From Actinospineispora spinosispora DSM 44797 (GTDB lineage: Bacteria > Actinomycetota > Actinomycetes > Mycobacteriales > Pseudonocardiaceae): a DNA stretch of 64,000 bases. The stretch spans positions 634,582 through 698,581 of the forward strand of contig NZ_KE386833.1 of the NCBI RefSeq assembly GCF_000429025.1, given 5' to 3'. The position numbers and the translations under genes are program-made. A model generated the notes under the pieces. It did not search any database and was not told the DNA's origin. It saw only the letters and a list, made by a program, of their open reading frames with translations. Positions 15,577-23,368 of the stretch are shown here, piece after piece. Position 1 is the first letter of the stretch, and each line of letters opens with the position of its first letter.

Positions 15577-16469
15577 CCGGCCCGAGCCTGCGGCGGCTGC
15601 GGGTGTTCGTCACGGTCGTCGACACCGGTGGGATCACCGTCGCGGCCCGCTCACTGGACATGGCCCAGTCGACGGTGTCCGCGCACATCCGCCAGCTGGA
15701 GGCCGAGATGGGGGTGGGCCTGGTCAGCCGTGAGACGGGCGCACTGAAACCCACCGACGCGGGTGAGGTGCTGCTGGGCTACGCCCGCCGCGTGCTGTCG
15801 ACCTACGCCGAAGCCGTGGACAGCCTGCACCGGCTGGGCAACGGGCCGGTGCGCGGCACGCTGTCGATCGGTGGTACCGCGACAGCGGGGGAAGGGGTCC
15901 TGCCTCGCCTGCTCGTGAGGTACTCCCGGCTCCACCCGCTGGTCGACCTGGACCTGCGCATCGACAACACCAGCGAGACACTCCGGCAGCTCGACGCGGG
16001 CGAGGTAGGCCTCGTGGTCGCCGCCGACGCCGGGGCGGCCCCGGCGTACGACAGCATTCTCATCGCCGAGGAACCCCAGGTCGTCATCGCCGCCGCGGAC
16101 CATCCACTGGCCGGAGCCGCGGCCGACCCCGCGGTGTTGCGCGGCAGCACCGTCCTCGTCCGTGAACACGGCTCCACCACACGCTCCTACCAGCTCGAAC
16201 TGCTCGAGCGCTGGGGGATACCCGGAGCGCGGGTGTGGACGATCAATAGCACCTCGGCGATCGTGCACGCCGTCGCGGAGGGCCTGGGCATCGCGTGCGT
16301 CACCAGGAGCGCCGCCGAGTCCGTCCTGCGGCTAGGCCGCGTCGCCGAGCTCGACCTGCGCCCGGCGCCCTCGACCCGTCCCGTTCACCTCATCCTCCGG
16401 CACGGCCGCTCGCTGAGCCGGTCCGAGGAGGAGTTCGTCGCGCTCGCCGGAGAGAGGACCGCCTCATGA
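15573..16469 (+). CDS. LysR-family regulator
   Basis: A 298-residue LysR protein. The GTG at 15573 overlaps the carrier stop (GTGA). The winged helix occupies residues about 5-65 (SLDMAQSTVSAHIRQLEAEM), followed by a type 2 periplasmic-binding-fold effector domain starting at GTLSIGGTATAGEGVLP. It is unusual for a LysR gene to lie inside the operon it presumably controls rather than divergent to it. Known phnA loci in pseudomonads also carry a LysR-type regulator. The effector is probably phosphonoacetate (inference). Confidence 0.9.
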   Translation: MTGPSLRRLRVFVTVVDTGGITVAARSLDMAQSTVSAHIRQLEAEMGVGLVSRETGALKPTDAGEVLLGYARRVLSTYAEAVDSLHRLGNGPVRGTLSIGGTATAGEGVLPRLLVRYSRLHPLVDLDLRIDNTSETLRQLDAGEVGLVVAADAGAAPAYDSILIAEEPQVVIAAADHPLAGAAADPAVLRGSTVLVREHGSTTRSYQLELLERWGIPGARVWTINSTSAIVHAVAEGLGIACVTRSAAESVLRLGRVAELDLRPAPSTRPVHLILRHGRSLSRSEEEFVALAGERTAS

Positions 16470-17686
16470 ACACGATCACGGTCAACGACCGGGAGTACCA
16501 GGTCCCGCGTGAGCCAACGGTGGTGTTCACCATCGACGGCGGCGACCCCGACTACCTCGACGATGCGCTGGCCCGGGGGATCATGCCGAGGTTGGCCGGG
16601 ATGCTCGCGGGCGGCGGCCAGTATCGGATCGGCGCCTCGGAGATGCCGAGCCTGACCAATCCCAACAACCTGTCCATCGTCACCGGCGCCTCACCCGCGC
16701 TGCACGGCATCCCCGGCAACTACTGCCGGCTGGAGGACGGGACGCTCGAGCTGCTCAACGACCCCCGGTTCCTCCGCGCCCCCAGCATCCACGCCGTACT
16801 GGCCGAGCACGGCGTCCCGGCGCTCATGGTCACCACGAAGGAGAAGCTGCGCAGGCTCCTCGGCCGGGGCGGCGTGCCCAGTGTCAGCGTCGAGAAGGCC
16901 GCCGAGGCCGGTCTGCCCGAGTACGGCGTCCCGGACCTGGTGGAGCTCGTCGGCGAGGCGCCCGGCATCTACGACTGGAACGCCAGCCACTACGCGATGC
17001 GGCTCGGGCTCGCGGTCTACCGCGCCCATCGGGCCCTGCGTCTGCTCTACGTGTCGCTGACCGACCGTGTCCAGCATGCGGCCGGGCCGGGCGAGGAGCT
17101 GTCCGACCGGTTCTTCGTCGAGTTCGACGTGCTGCTCGGTGAGTACCTCGACGAGGGTTTCGTCGTGGGCATCACCGCTGATCACGGCATGAACGCCAAG
17201 CACACCGAGGATGGTGCGCCCAACGTCCACTACCTCACCGACCTGCTGGAGGAGGCCGGCGTCGAGGTCCACGACGTGGTTCTGCCGATCACCGACCCGT
17301 ACGTCCGCCACCACGGCGCGCTCGGCTCCTTCGCCTGGCTCTACCTGCCCGAACGGGAGCGCGCCCGTGCCAGAGAGGTGCTCGGCGCGTTGCCCGGCAT
17401 CGAGGAGGTGTGGGATCGCGCCGACGCGGCGACCATCTACGAGCACCCGATGGACCGCATCGGTGACCTGGCCGTCACCGCGTCCGCGCACGTCGCGCTC
17501 GGCGGTCGCGCCGCCGACCACGACCTGTCCGGTTTGCACGGTGCGCTCCGCTCACACGGCGGTCGTCACGAGCAGCCGGTGCCGCTGATCACCAGCCGAC
17601 CGGTCGCGGGGCCACTCACGGCCCGCTTCCACGCGGGTGTCCTGCGCAGCCGTGACCTGCACGACCTGGTGCTGAACCACCTGTAG
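16466..17686 (+). CDS. phnA: Phosphonoacetate hydrolase
   Basis: A 406-residue alkaline-phosphatase-superfamily enzyme with ATG at 16466 overlapping the LysR stop (ATGA). It cleaves the C-P bond of phosphonoacetate to acetate and phosphate using two zinc ions. The metal site is intact: Asp24 in FTIDGGDPDY, the nucleophile Thr64 in MPSLTNPNN, Asp200/His204 in SLTDRVQH, Asp239/His240 in ITADHGMN, and a C-terminal His in SHGGRHEQP. Spacing agrees with characterised PhnA enzymes. The residue pattern MPSLTNPNNLSIVTG separates it from nucleotide pyrophosphatases. The function is a strong family call; the operon adds uptake and regulation. Confidence 0.9.
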   Translation: MNTITVNDREYQVPREPTVVFTIDGGDPDYLDDALARGIMPRLAGMLAGGGQYRIGASEMPSLTNPNNLSIVTGASPALHGIPGNYCRLEDGTLELLNDPRFLRAPSIHAVLAEHGVPALMVTTKEKLRRLLGRGGVPSVSVEKAAEAGLPEYGVPDLVELVGEAPGIYDWNASHYAMRLGLAVYRAHRALRLLYVSLTDRVQHAAGPGEELSDRFFVEFDVLLGEYLDEGFVVGITADHGMNAKHTEDGAPNVHYLTDLLEEAGVEVHDVVLPITDPYVRHHGALGSFAWLYLPERERARAREVLGALPGIEEVWDRADAATIYEHPMDRIGDLAVTASAHVALGGRAADHDLSGLHGALRSHGGRHEQPVPLITSRPVAGPLTARFHAGVLRSRDLHDLVLNHL

Positions 17687-17700
17687 GCGGCGCCGGCCGG

Positions 17701-18330
17701 TCAGCGGAAGAGGCCGTGGCGCAGCAGGTCGCCCATCGCGTCGTCCCACCTGCGGAGCTGGTCCGGGGCCTGGAGGGGTTCGGGCAGGTGATGTTCCAAC
17801 GGTTCACGCATCATCACCGTGCCGATCACCAGCACGAGGCTGTGCAGAGTCACCCAGGTCCGGTCGATCCCAGGCCGCAGGAGGTCCCGGTCGGCGAAGT
17901 CGGCCCATACCGAGTCGGTCAGGGCGACCAGCTGGTCGACGACGGTGACGGCGATCGGATCCCGGTCGATCACAGCCCGTCCGACGTAGCGCAGAACCTC
18001 GGGATGCGTCCCGAGCAGCGCGGTCACCCGGTGGCCGAACTCACGGAACGGGTCGGCGGGCGGTTTGGGCAGTGAGTCGGCGTCGATCGAGGTGCGGACG
18101 ACCCGCAGCACGTGTTCGTCCACCGCGGCGCGCAGCCTGGCCTTGGTCGGGAAGTAGTGCTGGACCAGGCCGAGTGAGACACCGGCCTGCTCGGCGACGG
18201 CCCGCACCGAGGTGCCCGCGATGCCCTGGTCCGCGAACCCGTGCAGAGCGGCGGCTCGGATGCGCTCGAAGGTCGTGTCACCGGCGGGGTGATCCAGCGC
18301 GGATCCGGGGCTGGGACGGGGAGCGCTCAC
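17701..18330 (-). CDS. TetR-family regulator
   Basis: A 209-residue protein starting with GTG at 18330. The helix-turn-helix TSVRAVAEQAGVSLGLVQHYF, then PTKARLRAAVDEHVL, identifies the family. It is divergent from a small two-gene operon at 18417-19773 with two near-identical AATACA palindromes between them. The 3' end faces phnA convergently, 14 bases away. Probable repressor of the divergent pair. Confidence 0.88.
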   Translation of the reverse strand: MSAPRPSPGSALDHPAGDTTFERIRAAALHGFADQGIAGTSVRAVAEQAGVSLGLVQHYFPTKARLRAAVDEHVLRVVRTSIDADSLPKPPADPFREFGHRVTALLGTHPEVLRYVGRAVIDRDPIAVTVVDQLVALTDSVWADFADRDLLRPGIDRTWVTLHSLVLVIGTVMMREPLEHHLPEPLQAPDQLRRWDDAMGDLLRHGLFR

Positions 18331-18360
18331 CCGGTGAAGATACCTCTTACCGACCTAGGC

Positions 18361-18396
18361 AATACAAATGTATGGTCACTCCAATACATCTGTATT
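18361..18396. promoter_or_regulatory. Tandem AATACA-N2-TGTATT operators
   Basis: AATACAAATGTATG (18361-18374) and AATACATCTGTATT (18383-18396) are 22 bp apart, two helical turns, in an otherwise GC-rich gap between the divergent TetR gene and 18417. The second is a near-perfect dyad. They are the likely TetR sites. Confidence 0.65.
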
Positions 18397-18416
18397 CCTG
18401 ATGGGTGGGAGGCACC

Positions 18417-18860
18417 ATGGTGGAGACGAAGGAGATCACGTGGCGGAGATGGCGGCCGGGTCCGGCGGCTGTCGCCGACGCCGAGGTGGTGGTGAGCATG
18501 ACCGACTACACCCCCTATCGATGGGGCGATCTGCCGCGCATCTTCTGGGACGCGACCATGCTGGCGCGTGGCTGGCCGTCGATGCCGGGCGCGGTGGGCG
18601 TCTGGCTGTGGAGCAAGCCGATGCAGCGACGGTCCGGCTCGGTGTCGGTGTGGCGTTCGCCGGAGGACCTGCGCGAGTTCGTCGGCAGCCCCCTGCACGT
18701 GGTGATCATGCGGCGCAACCGAGGGCGCGGGTTCCTGCGCTCGACGACCTGGACCGGGCCGTCGATGCCCGTCTCGGTCCTGTGGCGGCGAGCGGCGGAC
18801 TGGCTGGCCGAAGCGGAGCGACCCGGTGACCGGGTCACCGGAGGTGCTCACCATGGCTGA
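18417..18860 (+). CDS. Small protein, possible dimeric alpha/beta-barrel fold
   Basis: ATG at 18417 follows GGGAGG at five bases and gives 147 residues. The sequence alternates strands and helices and has WPSMPGAVGVWLWSKP, SGSVSVWRSPEDLREFV and HVVIMRRNRGRG, which resembles the ABM/spheroidene-monooxygenase-like dimeric barrel proteins. No catalytic residue can be named. Its 3' end overlaps the start of the alpha/beta hydrolase, so the two are made together under the divergent TetR. Confidence 0.65.
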   Translation: MVETKEITWRRWRPGPAAVADAEVVVSMTDYTPYRWGDLPRIFWDATMLARGWPSMPGAVGVWLWSKPMQRRSGSVSVWRSPEDLREFVGSPLHVVIMRRNRGRGFLRSTTWTGPSMPVSVLWRRAADWLAEAERPGDRVTGGAHHG

Positions 18861-19773
18861 GGTCGAGCGTGTGCAACGGGAGCAGGTGCGGTTCCGCAGC
18901 GGCGCGGACGAGTGCGCGGCATGGTTCTATCCCGGCTCCAACGGCGGGTGCGTGGTCATGGCCGGCGGGTTCGCCGTGCCGAAGGAGCCGGGCACGGACC
19001 TGTTCGCCGGCAGGTTCCACGAGGCGGGGTTCAGTGTGCTGGCCTTCGACTACCGAGGGCTCGGGGGCAGCGGGGGAACTCCGCACCTGGTGTTGCCCGT
19101 CCGGGACCAGCTCGCGGACTGGGACGCCGCGCTCGCGTTCGCCTCGGGTCTGCGCGGTGTCGATCCGGGCAAGCTGGCCGTGTGGGGGTTCTCCGCGAGC
19201 GCGGGCCACGTCTTGCGGGTCGCCACCGACCACCCCGAGCTCGCGGGCGCGATCGCACAGACCCCGCTGGTCGACGGGCCGACCGCGACCCTGCTCGCGG
19301 CGAAGCACCAGCGCCCCGGGGCGATGGCGCGGTTCACCGCGATGGGGATACTGGACGGACTCGCCGGGCTGGTCGGGCGGGAGCCGATCCTGCTGCCCCT
19401 GGCCGGCGAGCCCGGCGTCCCGGCGATGATCACCAGCCCGGACGGCCGGGACGCGGAGCGGGCACTCGATCCGGACGGCAGGCACGTGCACTGGCGCCGA
19501 GCCGCCGCCGCGCGCTCCTCGTTGGCGCTGGGCTTCTACCGTCCGGGCCGAGCAGCGGGTCGGGTGCGGTCACCGCTGCTGGTGCTGGTGTGTGACGACG
19601 ATCAGGTGACCCCCGTCGGGTCCGCGCTGCGGGCCGCCGCGCGGGCCCCACGCGGGGAGCTGTTTCGCATCCCCGGTGGCCACTACGAGCCGTTCCTCGA
19701 CGGCCACGACCGCGCGGTCGAGGCACAACTGTCCTTCCTCACCCGCCACCTACTGATCGACGGCCAACCTTGA
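18853..19773 (+). CDS. Alpha/beta hydrolase
   Basis: I chose ATG at 18853, eight bases after GGAGG, giving 306 residues; a GTG 27 bases earlier is in frame. GGFAVPKEPG, FAGRFHEAGFSVLAFDYRG and the nucleophile stretch VWGFSASAGHVLRVA place it with the S15/Xaa-Pro-dipeptidase-like hydrolases, whose elbow reads G-x-S-x-S-x-G. LVCDDDQVTP and GGHYEPF hold the likely Asp and His of the triad. It overlaps the preceding gene by eight bases. Substrate unknown. Confidence 0.8.
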   Translation: MAEVERVQREQVRFRSGADECAAWFYPGSNGGCVVMAGGFAVPKEPGTDLFAGRFHEAGFSVLAFDYRGLGGSGGTPHLVLPVRDQLADWDAALAFASGLRGVDPGKLAVWGFSASAGHVLRVATDHPELAGAIAQTPLVDGPTATLLAAKHQRPGAMARFTAMGILDGLAGLVGREPILLPLAGEPGVPAMITSPDGRDAERALDPDGRHVHWRRAAAARSSLALGFYRPGRAAGRVRSPLLVLVCDDDQVTPVGSALRAAARAPRGELFRIPGGHYEPFLDGHDRAVEAQLSFLTRHLLIDGQP

Positions 19774-19986
19774 TCGCCGCCGAGCACTGACGTGTGGGCC
19801 GTGCTCGGGCTGGATAGTTCGCGCGGAGGCTTCGGGCACAAGCCACTCAACGTCAGTCTCACGAGCCCCTTCTGCTCTGCGAAGTCAGCTGCAGTTCAGC
19901 GCCATGGTCGACTGAGGAAGCACGGGGCTCCGGCCTCCCTGCGGCGTGCGCTCGGACTGCGAGAGCCGGTTTCTCACTCTCCGTGA
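19774..19986. other. Convergent intergenic region with a solo repeat arm
   Basis: No gene is visible here. GCTCTGCGAAGTC at 19874-19886 is the exact reverse complement of the outer left arm of repeat copy 3 (55279-55291), but the inner stem is absent. This may be a decayed half copy or coincidence. Confidence 0.35.
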
Positions 19987-21099
19987 TCAGCCGGCGTGCG
20001 GGGAGGTTCCCGAGGCCAGTGCTCGGTGCGGGCGTGGGATCAGCGGCAGCTCGTCGGGACGGGTGTCCGCGTTGGCCGCGTCCACGACCTGGGTGACCAG
20101 GTCGTGGTCGGGGGACAGGTGACAGACCGGGTCGGTGCGGGCGGCGTCGCCGGTGAGCTGGAAGGCCTGGCAACGGCAGCCGCCGAAGTCCAGCTCCCGG
20201 CGATCGCAGCTCCGGCACGGGTCCGGCATCCAGTCCGTCCCCCGGAACGCGGTCATGACCGGCGAGTCGGTCCAGATCCGCTCCAGCGACGTGTCGCGCA
20301 CGCTGGCTCTCGGCAGCGGCAACGACTGGGCCGCGGGACAGGGCAGGACGTCGCCGTTCGGTGTCACGGTCAGCTGGCGGGACGCCCACCCGCCCATGCA
20401 CGGTTTCGGGTACTGGCTGTAGTAGTCGGGGATGACGTAGAGGACGTCCATGCGCTCGCGCAGCCGTTCCCGGGCTGCCCGGACGATGACCTCGGCCGCC
20501 TCCAGCTGCGCGCGGCTGGGCAGCAACGCGTCGCGGTTGCGCCAGGCCCAGCCGTAGTACTGGGTGTTGGCAAGCTCCACCCGGTCCGCGCCCACTTCCT
20601 CGGCCAGGGCCAGCACGTCGGCGACGCGGTCGATGTTCTGCCGGTGCAACACGACGTTCATGGTGAGCGGCCAGCCCAGCTCCTTGACCACGGCCATCGC
20701 CTCGATCTTGCGGCGGAAGGAGGGCGTGCCCGCGATCCGGTCGGACATGGCCGGGTCGTCGGCCTGGATGCTGACCTGCACGTGGTCGAGACCGGCGTCG
20801 CGCAGCTGTTCCGCCTTGCCGCGCGAGAGACCGATGGCGCTGGTCACGAGGTTGGTGTACAGGTCGAGCTCGTGCGCGCTCGCCACGATCTCGACCAGGT
20901 CGCGGCGCAGCAGCGGCTCCCCGCCGGACAGATGGCACTGCAGCACACCCAGGTCCCGGGCTCCGCCAAGTACACGCCGCCACTCCTCGGTGGTCAGCTC
21001 GTCGCGATAGTCGGCCATGTTGGTCGGGTTCGAGCAGTACGCGCAGGCCAGCGGGCAGCTGTAGGTGAGTTCGGCCAGCAGGCCGAAGGGGCTATCCAT
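19987..21099 (-). CDS. pqqE: PQQ synthesis radical SAM enzyme PqqE
   Basis: I chose ATG at 21099 (MDSPFGLLAEL), overlapping the pqqD stop, giving 370 residues. The radical-SAM cluster motif is C15-x3-C19-x2-C22 (TYSCPLACAYC). SGGEPLLRRDL follows, and a SPASM-type C-terminus binds auxiliary clusters (CRSCDRRELDFGGCRC). PqqE makes the Glu-Tyr carbon-carbon cross-link in PqqA while PqqD holds the peptide. It is the last gene of pqqABCDE, all on this strand. Confidence 0.95.
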   Translation of the reverse strand: MDSPFGLLAELTYSCPLACAYCSNPTNMADYRDELTTEEWRRVLGGARDLGVLQCHLSGGEPLLRRDLVEIVASAHELDLYTNLVTSAIGLSRGKAEQLRDAGLDHVQVSIQADDPAMSDRIAGTPSFRRKIEAMAVVKELGWPLTMNVVLHRQNIDRVADVLALAEEVGADRVELANTQYYGWAWRNRDALLPSRAQLEAAEVIVRAARERLRERMDVLYVIPDYYSQYPKPCMGGWASRQLTVTPNGDVLPCPAAQSLPLPRASVRDTSLERIWTDSPVMTAFRGTDWMPDPCRSCDRRELDFGGCRCQAFQLTGDAARTDPVCHLSPDHDLVTQVVDAANADTRPDELPLIPRPHRALASGTSPHAG

Positions 21100-21397
21100 C
21101 GGAGATCTCCAGACAGCGACGGCCGGCAAGGCGGGTCAGGAACCGGTGCACCTCGTCGTCGACGACGGCCCGGTAGCGCGCGCTCAGCTCGTCCACGATC
21201 TCGCCAACGGTGTGCCGGCCGTCGCACAGGTCGAGGATGTCCGCCCCGGTGCCGTTCAGCACCACCACGGTCTCCGGGAGCATCAGGATGTGCCGCTTCC
21301 GGGTCCGGCAGAAGCTCATCCGGACGTGCCGGGCCAACCTGGGCCGGGCCGTGACGGCGAGGCGAGACCGGGTCGCGGCCGAATCCATCGCGGTCAT
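21092..21397 (-). CDS. pqqD: PqqA-binding chaperone PqqD
   Basis: A 101-residue protein; ATG at 21397 overlaps the pqqC stop (ATGA). RPRLARHVRMSFCRTRKRH, VVLNGTGADILDLCDGRHTV and IVDELSARY show the winged-helix RiPP-recognition fold that binds the PqqA leader. It is slightly longer than usual at the N-terminus. It overlaps pqqE by eight bases, and the PqqD-PqqE complex is the functional unit in known systems. Confidence 0.92.
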   Translation of the reverse strand: MTAMDSAATRSRLAVTARPRLARHVRMSFCRTRKRHILMLPETVVVLNGTGADILDLCDGRHTVGEIVDELSARYRAVVDDEVHRFLTRLAGRRCLEISDG

Positions 21398-22077
21398 TCC
21401 GGGTAGGCCTGGTCGATGGCGTCCATCATGCTCCACAGGACGTCGCACTTGAAGGAGAGCGCGTCCACCGCCTTGGCCTGGGACTCCACGGACAGGCAGT
21501 GTTCGGTCACCACCTCCAGCGCGTGTTCGCAGTCGCGCGGTGCCTGGTCCAGCCGTGCGCGGAAGTAGGCGAGCCCGTCCGCGTCGATCCACGGGTACCA
21601 CCGCTCGAACGCCCCGATCCGCTCGGCCATCAGGTCGGGGGCGAACAGCTCGGTGAGCGACGACGCCACGGCCTCCACCCACGGGCGGGTGCGGGTGAAG
21701 TTGACGTACGCGTCGACGGCGAACCGGACCCCGGGCACGAGATGCCGGTGGTCGCGGATCTCCTCGCGGGTCAGCCCGGCGGCCTCACCGAGCCGCAGCC
21801 ACGCCTCGATGCCGCCCTCGCCCCCGGCGGTGCCGTCGTGGTCGATGATGCGGCGGATCCAGCGCCTGCGGACCTCGAGGTCCGGGCAGTTGGCGAGGAT
21901 TCCGGCGTCCTTGCGCGGGATGTTCTCCTGGTAGTAGAAGCGGTTCGCGATCCACCCCCGCAGCTGGTGCGGGCTCAGGCTGCCCGCGTTCATCCGCACG
22001 TGGAACGGGTGCTGGTCGTGGTAGCGCCGTGAGTGGGCGCGCAGGGTGTCGACGAAGCCGTCGGCGGTTGTCGTCAT
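21394..22077 (-). CDS. pqqC: PQQ synthase PqqC
   Basis: A 227-residue protein starting with ATG at 22077 behind GGAGGTATAG. HPFHVRMNAGSLSPHQLRGW, NRFYYQENIPRKDAGILANC and HDGTAGGEGGIEAWLRLGEA are near-diagnostic of PqqC, the cofactor-less oxidase of the last step (ring closure and eight-electron oxidation). It starts two bases after pqqB ends and overlaps pqqD. Confidence 0.95.
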   Translation of the reverse strand: MTTTADGFVDTLRAHSRRYHDQHPFHVRMNAGSLSPHQLRGWIANRFYYQENIPRKDAGILANCPDLEVRRRWIRRIIDHDGTAGGEGGIEAWLRLGEAAGLTREEIRDHRHLVPGVRFAVDAYVNFTRTRPWVEAVASSLTELFAPDLMAERIGAFERWYPWIDADGLAYFRARLDQAPRDCEHALEVVTEHCLSVESQAKAVDALSFKCDVLWSMMDAIDQAYPE

Positions 22078-22079
22078 CT

Positions 22080-22967
22080 CTATACCTCCACCTCGAGGCC
22101 GTCCGCGGCCACTTCCATGCCGCTTCCCTCGACGATGCGCCGCTGCGGCGTGTCCGGGAGCAGGATCGGGTTGGTGTTGTTCATGTGGATGAAGATCGTT
22201 CGCCGGGCGCCGAGCTCCCGCAGCTGCGCCATGCTGCCGTCCGCGCCGTCGATCGGTATGTGCCCCATCTCCCGCGACGTCTTGCCGGCGAGCCCCAGCG
22301 TCACCAGCTCGTCGTCGCTCCAGCAGGTCCCGTCGATCAGCAGGCAGTCGCAGCCCGCGATCTGGGCGCGCAGCTCCGGCGTGAGCGCCTGCACCCCCGG
22401 CAGGTAGACGAGCGAGCGCCCGGTGAGTTCGTCGGTCATCCGGTAGCCGACGACCCGACCCTGGTCGGTCCCGGTGCCGAACCGGTCCCGCTTGGTGGTC
22501 GGTACGTCGAACGCCCGGCAGGACAGGCCGTCGGCCAGCGCGATGTCGGCGCCCGGGTCGACGGTCCGCCATTCGACCGGACAGTAACGCTCGAGCGTGC
22601 GCAGGACTCCCGAGCCGTCGCTCAGAACCTTGTGCATCGCGGAGGTCGCGTACAGGCGTATCTCGCGGGCTTCGCGCAGGAGTAACAGGCCGAGGGTGTG
22701 GTCCAGCTCGGCGTCGGTGAGCAGCACGGCCTCCACCGGGGTGGCCCTGCCCTCGCGGGTGTGCAGCCCGGGGAACGCCTCGATCTGGGCACGGATGTCG
22801 GGTGAGGCATTGATCAGGAACCACCGCAGGCCGTCGACGCTCACCGCCACCGAGGACTGGGTGCGCGGGGGCGCCTCACCTCGCCGGACAGCACCGCATA
22901 CCGGGCAGCCGCAGTTCCACTGCGGCGAACCACCGCCCGCCGCCGAGCCGAGAACCCGCAGCCGCAC
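22080..22967 (-). CDS. pqqB: PQQ synthesis hydroxylase PqqB
   Basis: A 295-residue metallo-beta-lactamase-fold protein starting with GTG at 22967. The N-terminal GSAAGGGSPQWNCGCPVC holds the zinc-binding cysteines typical of PqqB. LLTDAELDHTLGLLLL, GTCWSDDEL and IFIHMNNTNPIL are the family's active-site blocks. PqqB is an iron-dependent tyrosine hydroxylase acting on the cross-linked Glu-Tyr. It lies 95 bases downstream of pqqA. Confidence 0.95.
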   Translation of the reverse strand: MRLRVLGSAAGGGSPQWNCGCPVCGAVRRGEAPPRTQSSVAVSVDGLRWFLINASPDIRAQIEAFPGLHTREGRATPVEAVLLTDAELDHTLGLLLLREAREIRLYATSAMHKVLSDGSGVLRTLERYCPVEWRTVDPGADIALADGLSCRAFDVPTTKRDRFGTGTDQGRVVGYRMTDELTGRSLVYLPGVQALTPELRAQIAGCDCLLIDGTCWSDDELVTLGLAGKTSREMGHIPIDGADGSMAQLRELGARRTIFIHMNNTNPILLPDTPQRRIVEGSGMEVAADGLEVEV

Positions 22968-23062
22968 CCTGGCACTCCATCCGTCGTAGTGGACGCACGT
23001 CGTCGTGGAAGGACATCGTCGGAGGGCGCCGGACCACGAAGGTCCGGCGCCTCCCCACGCTC

Positions 23063-23158
23063 CTAGTCCTCCAGCTGAGCGATGTACATGGTCACCTCAG
23101 GCGCGACTCCGATTTCCTCGAACTCGGGCGTCTCCCACACTGCGAGCTGAGACTCCAT
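23063..23158 (-). CDS. pqqA: PQQ precursor peptide PqqA
   Basis: A 31-residue peptide starting with ATG at 23158 behind a strong GGAGGTGG site. The core is PEVTMYIAQLED, giving Glu21-x3-Tyr25, the residues that become PQQ; the N-terminal MESQLAVWETPEFEEIG serves as leader. Length and motif are standard for PqqA. It opens the pqqABCDE operon. The 210-bp gap upstream separates it from the alcohol dehydrogenase gene and probably carries the operon promoter. No pqqF-type protease is seen nearby. Confidence 0.92.
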   Translation of the reverse strand: MESQLAVWETPEFEEIGVAPEVTMYIAQLED

Positions 23159-23368
23159 GGATCCACCTCCTCTCCGTTCTGCTGCACACCGGATGTGGCA
23201 GGGACTCTGTGCGGCGGCCACAAACGTTCACCGACCCTCGACGGCCCAGCTTCCCGCTGGCCGCACCGGCGACCGACCCGAGTACGCCCGGTACGAAGGT
23301 CGATCGCCGGCACGCCCAGCGGAAACCTGCATCCGCCGATGGTTCGGCGAACGTTCATGGCCACCGCA

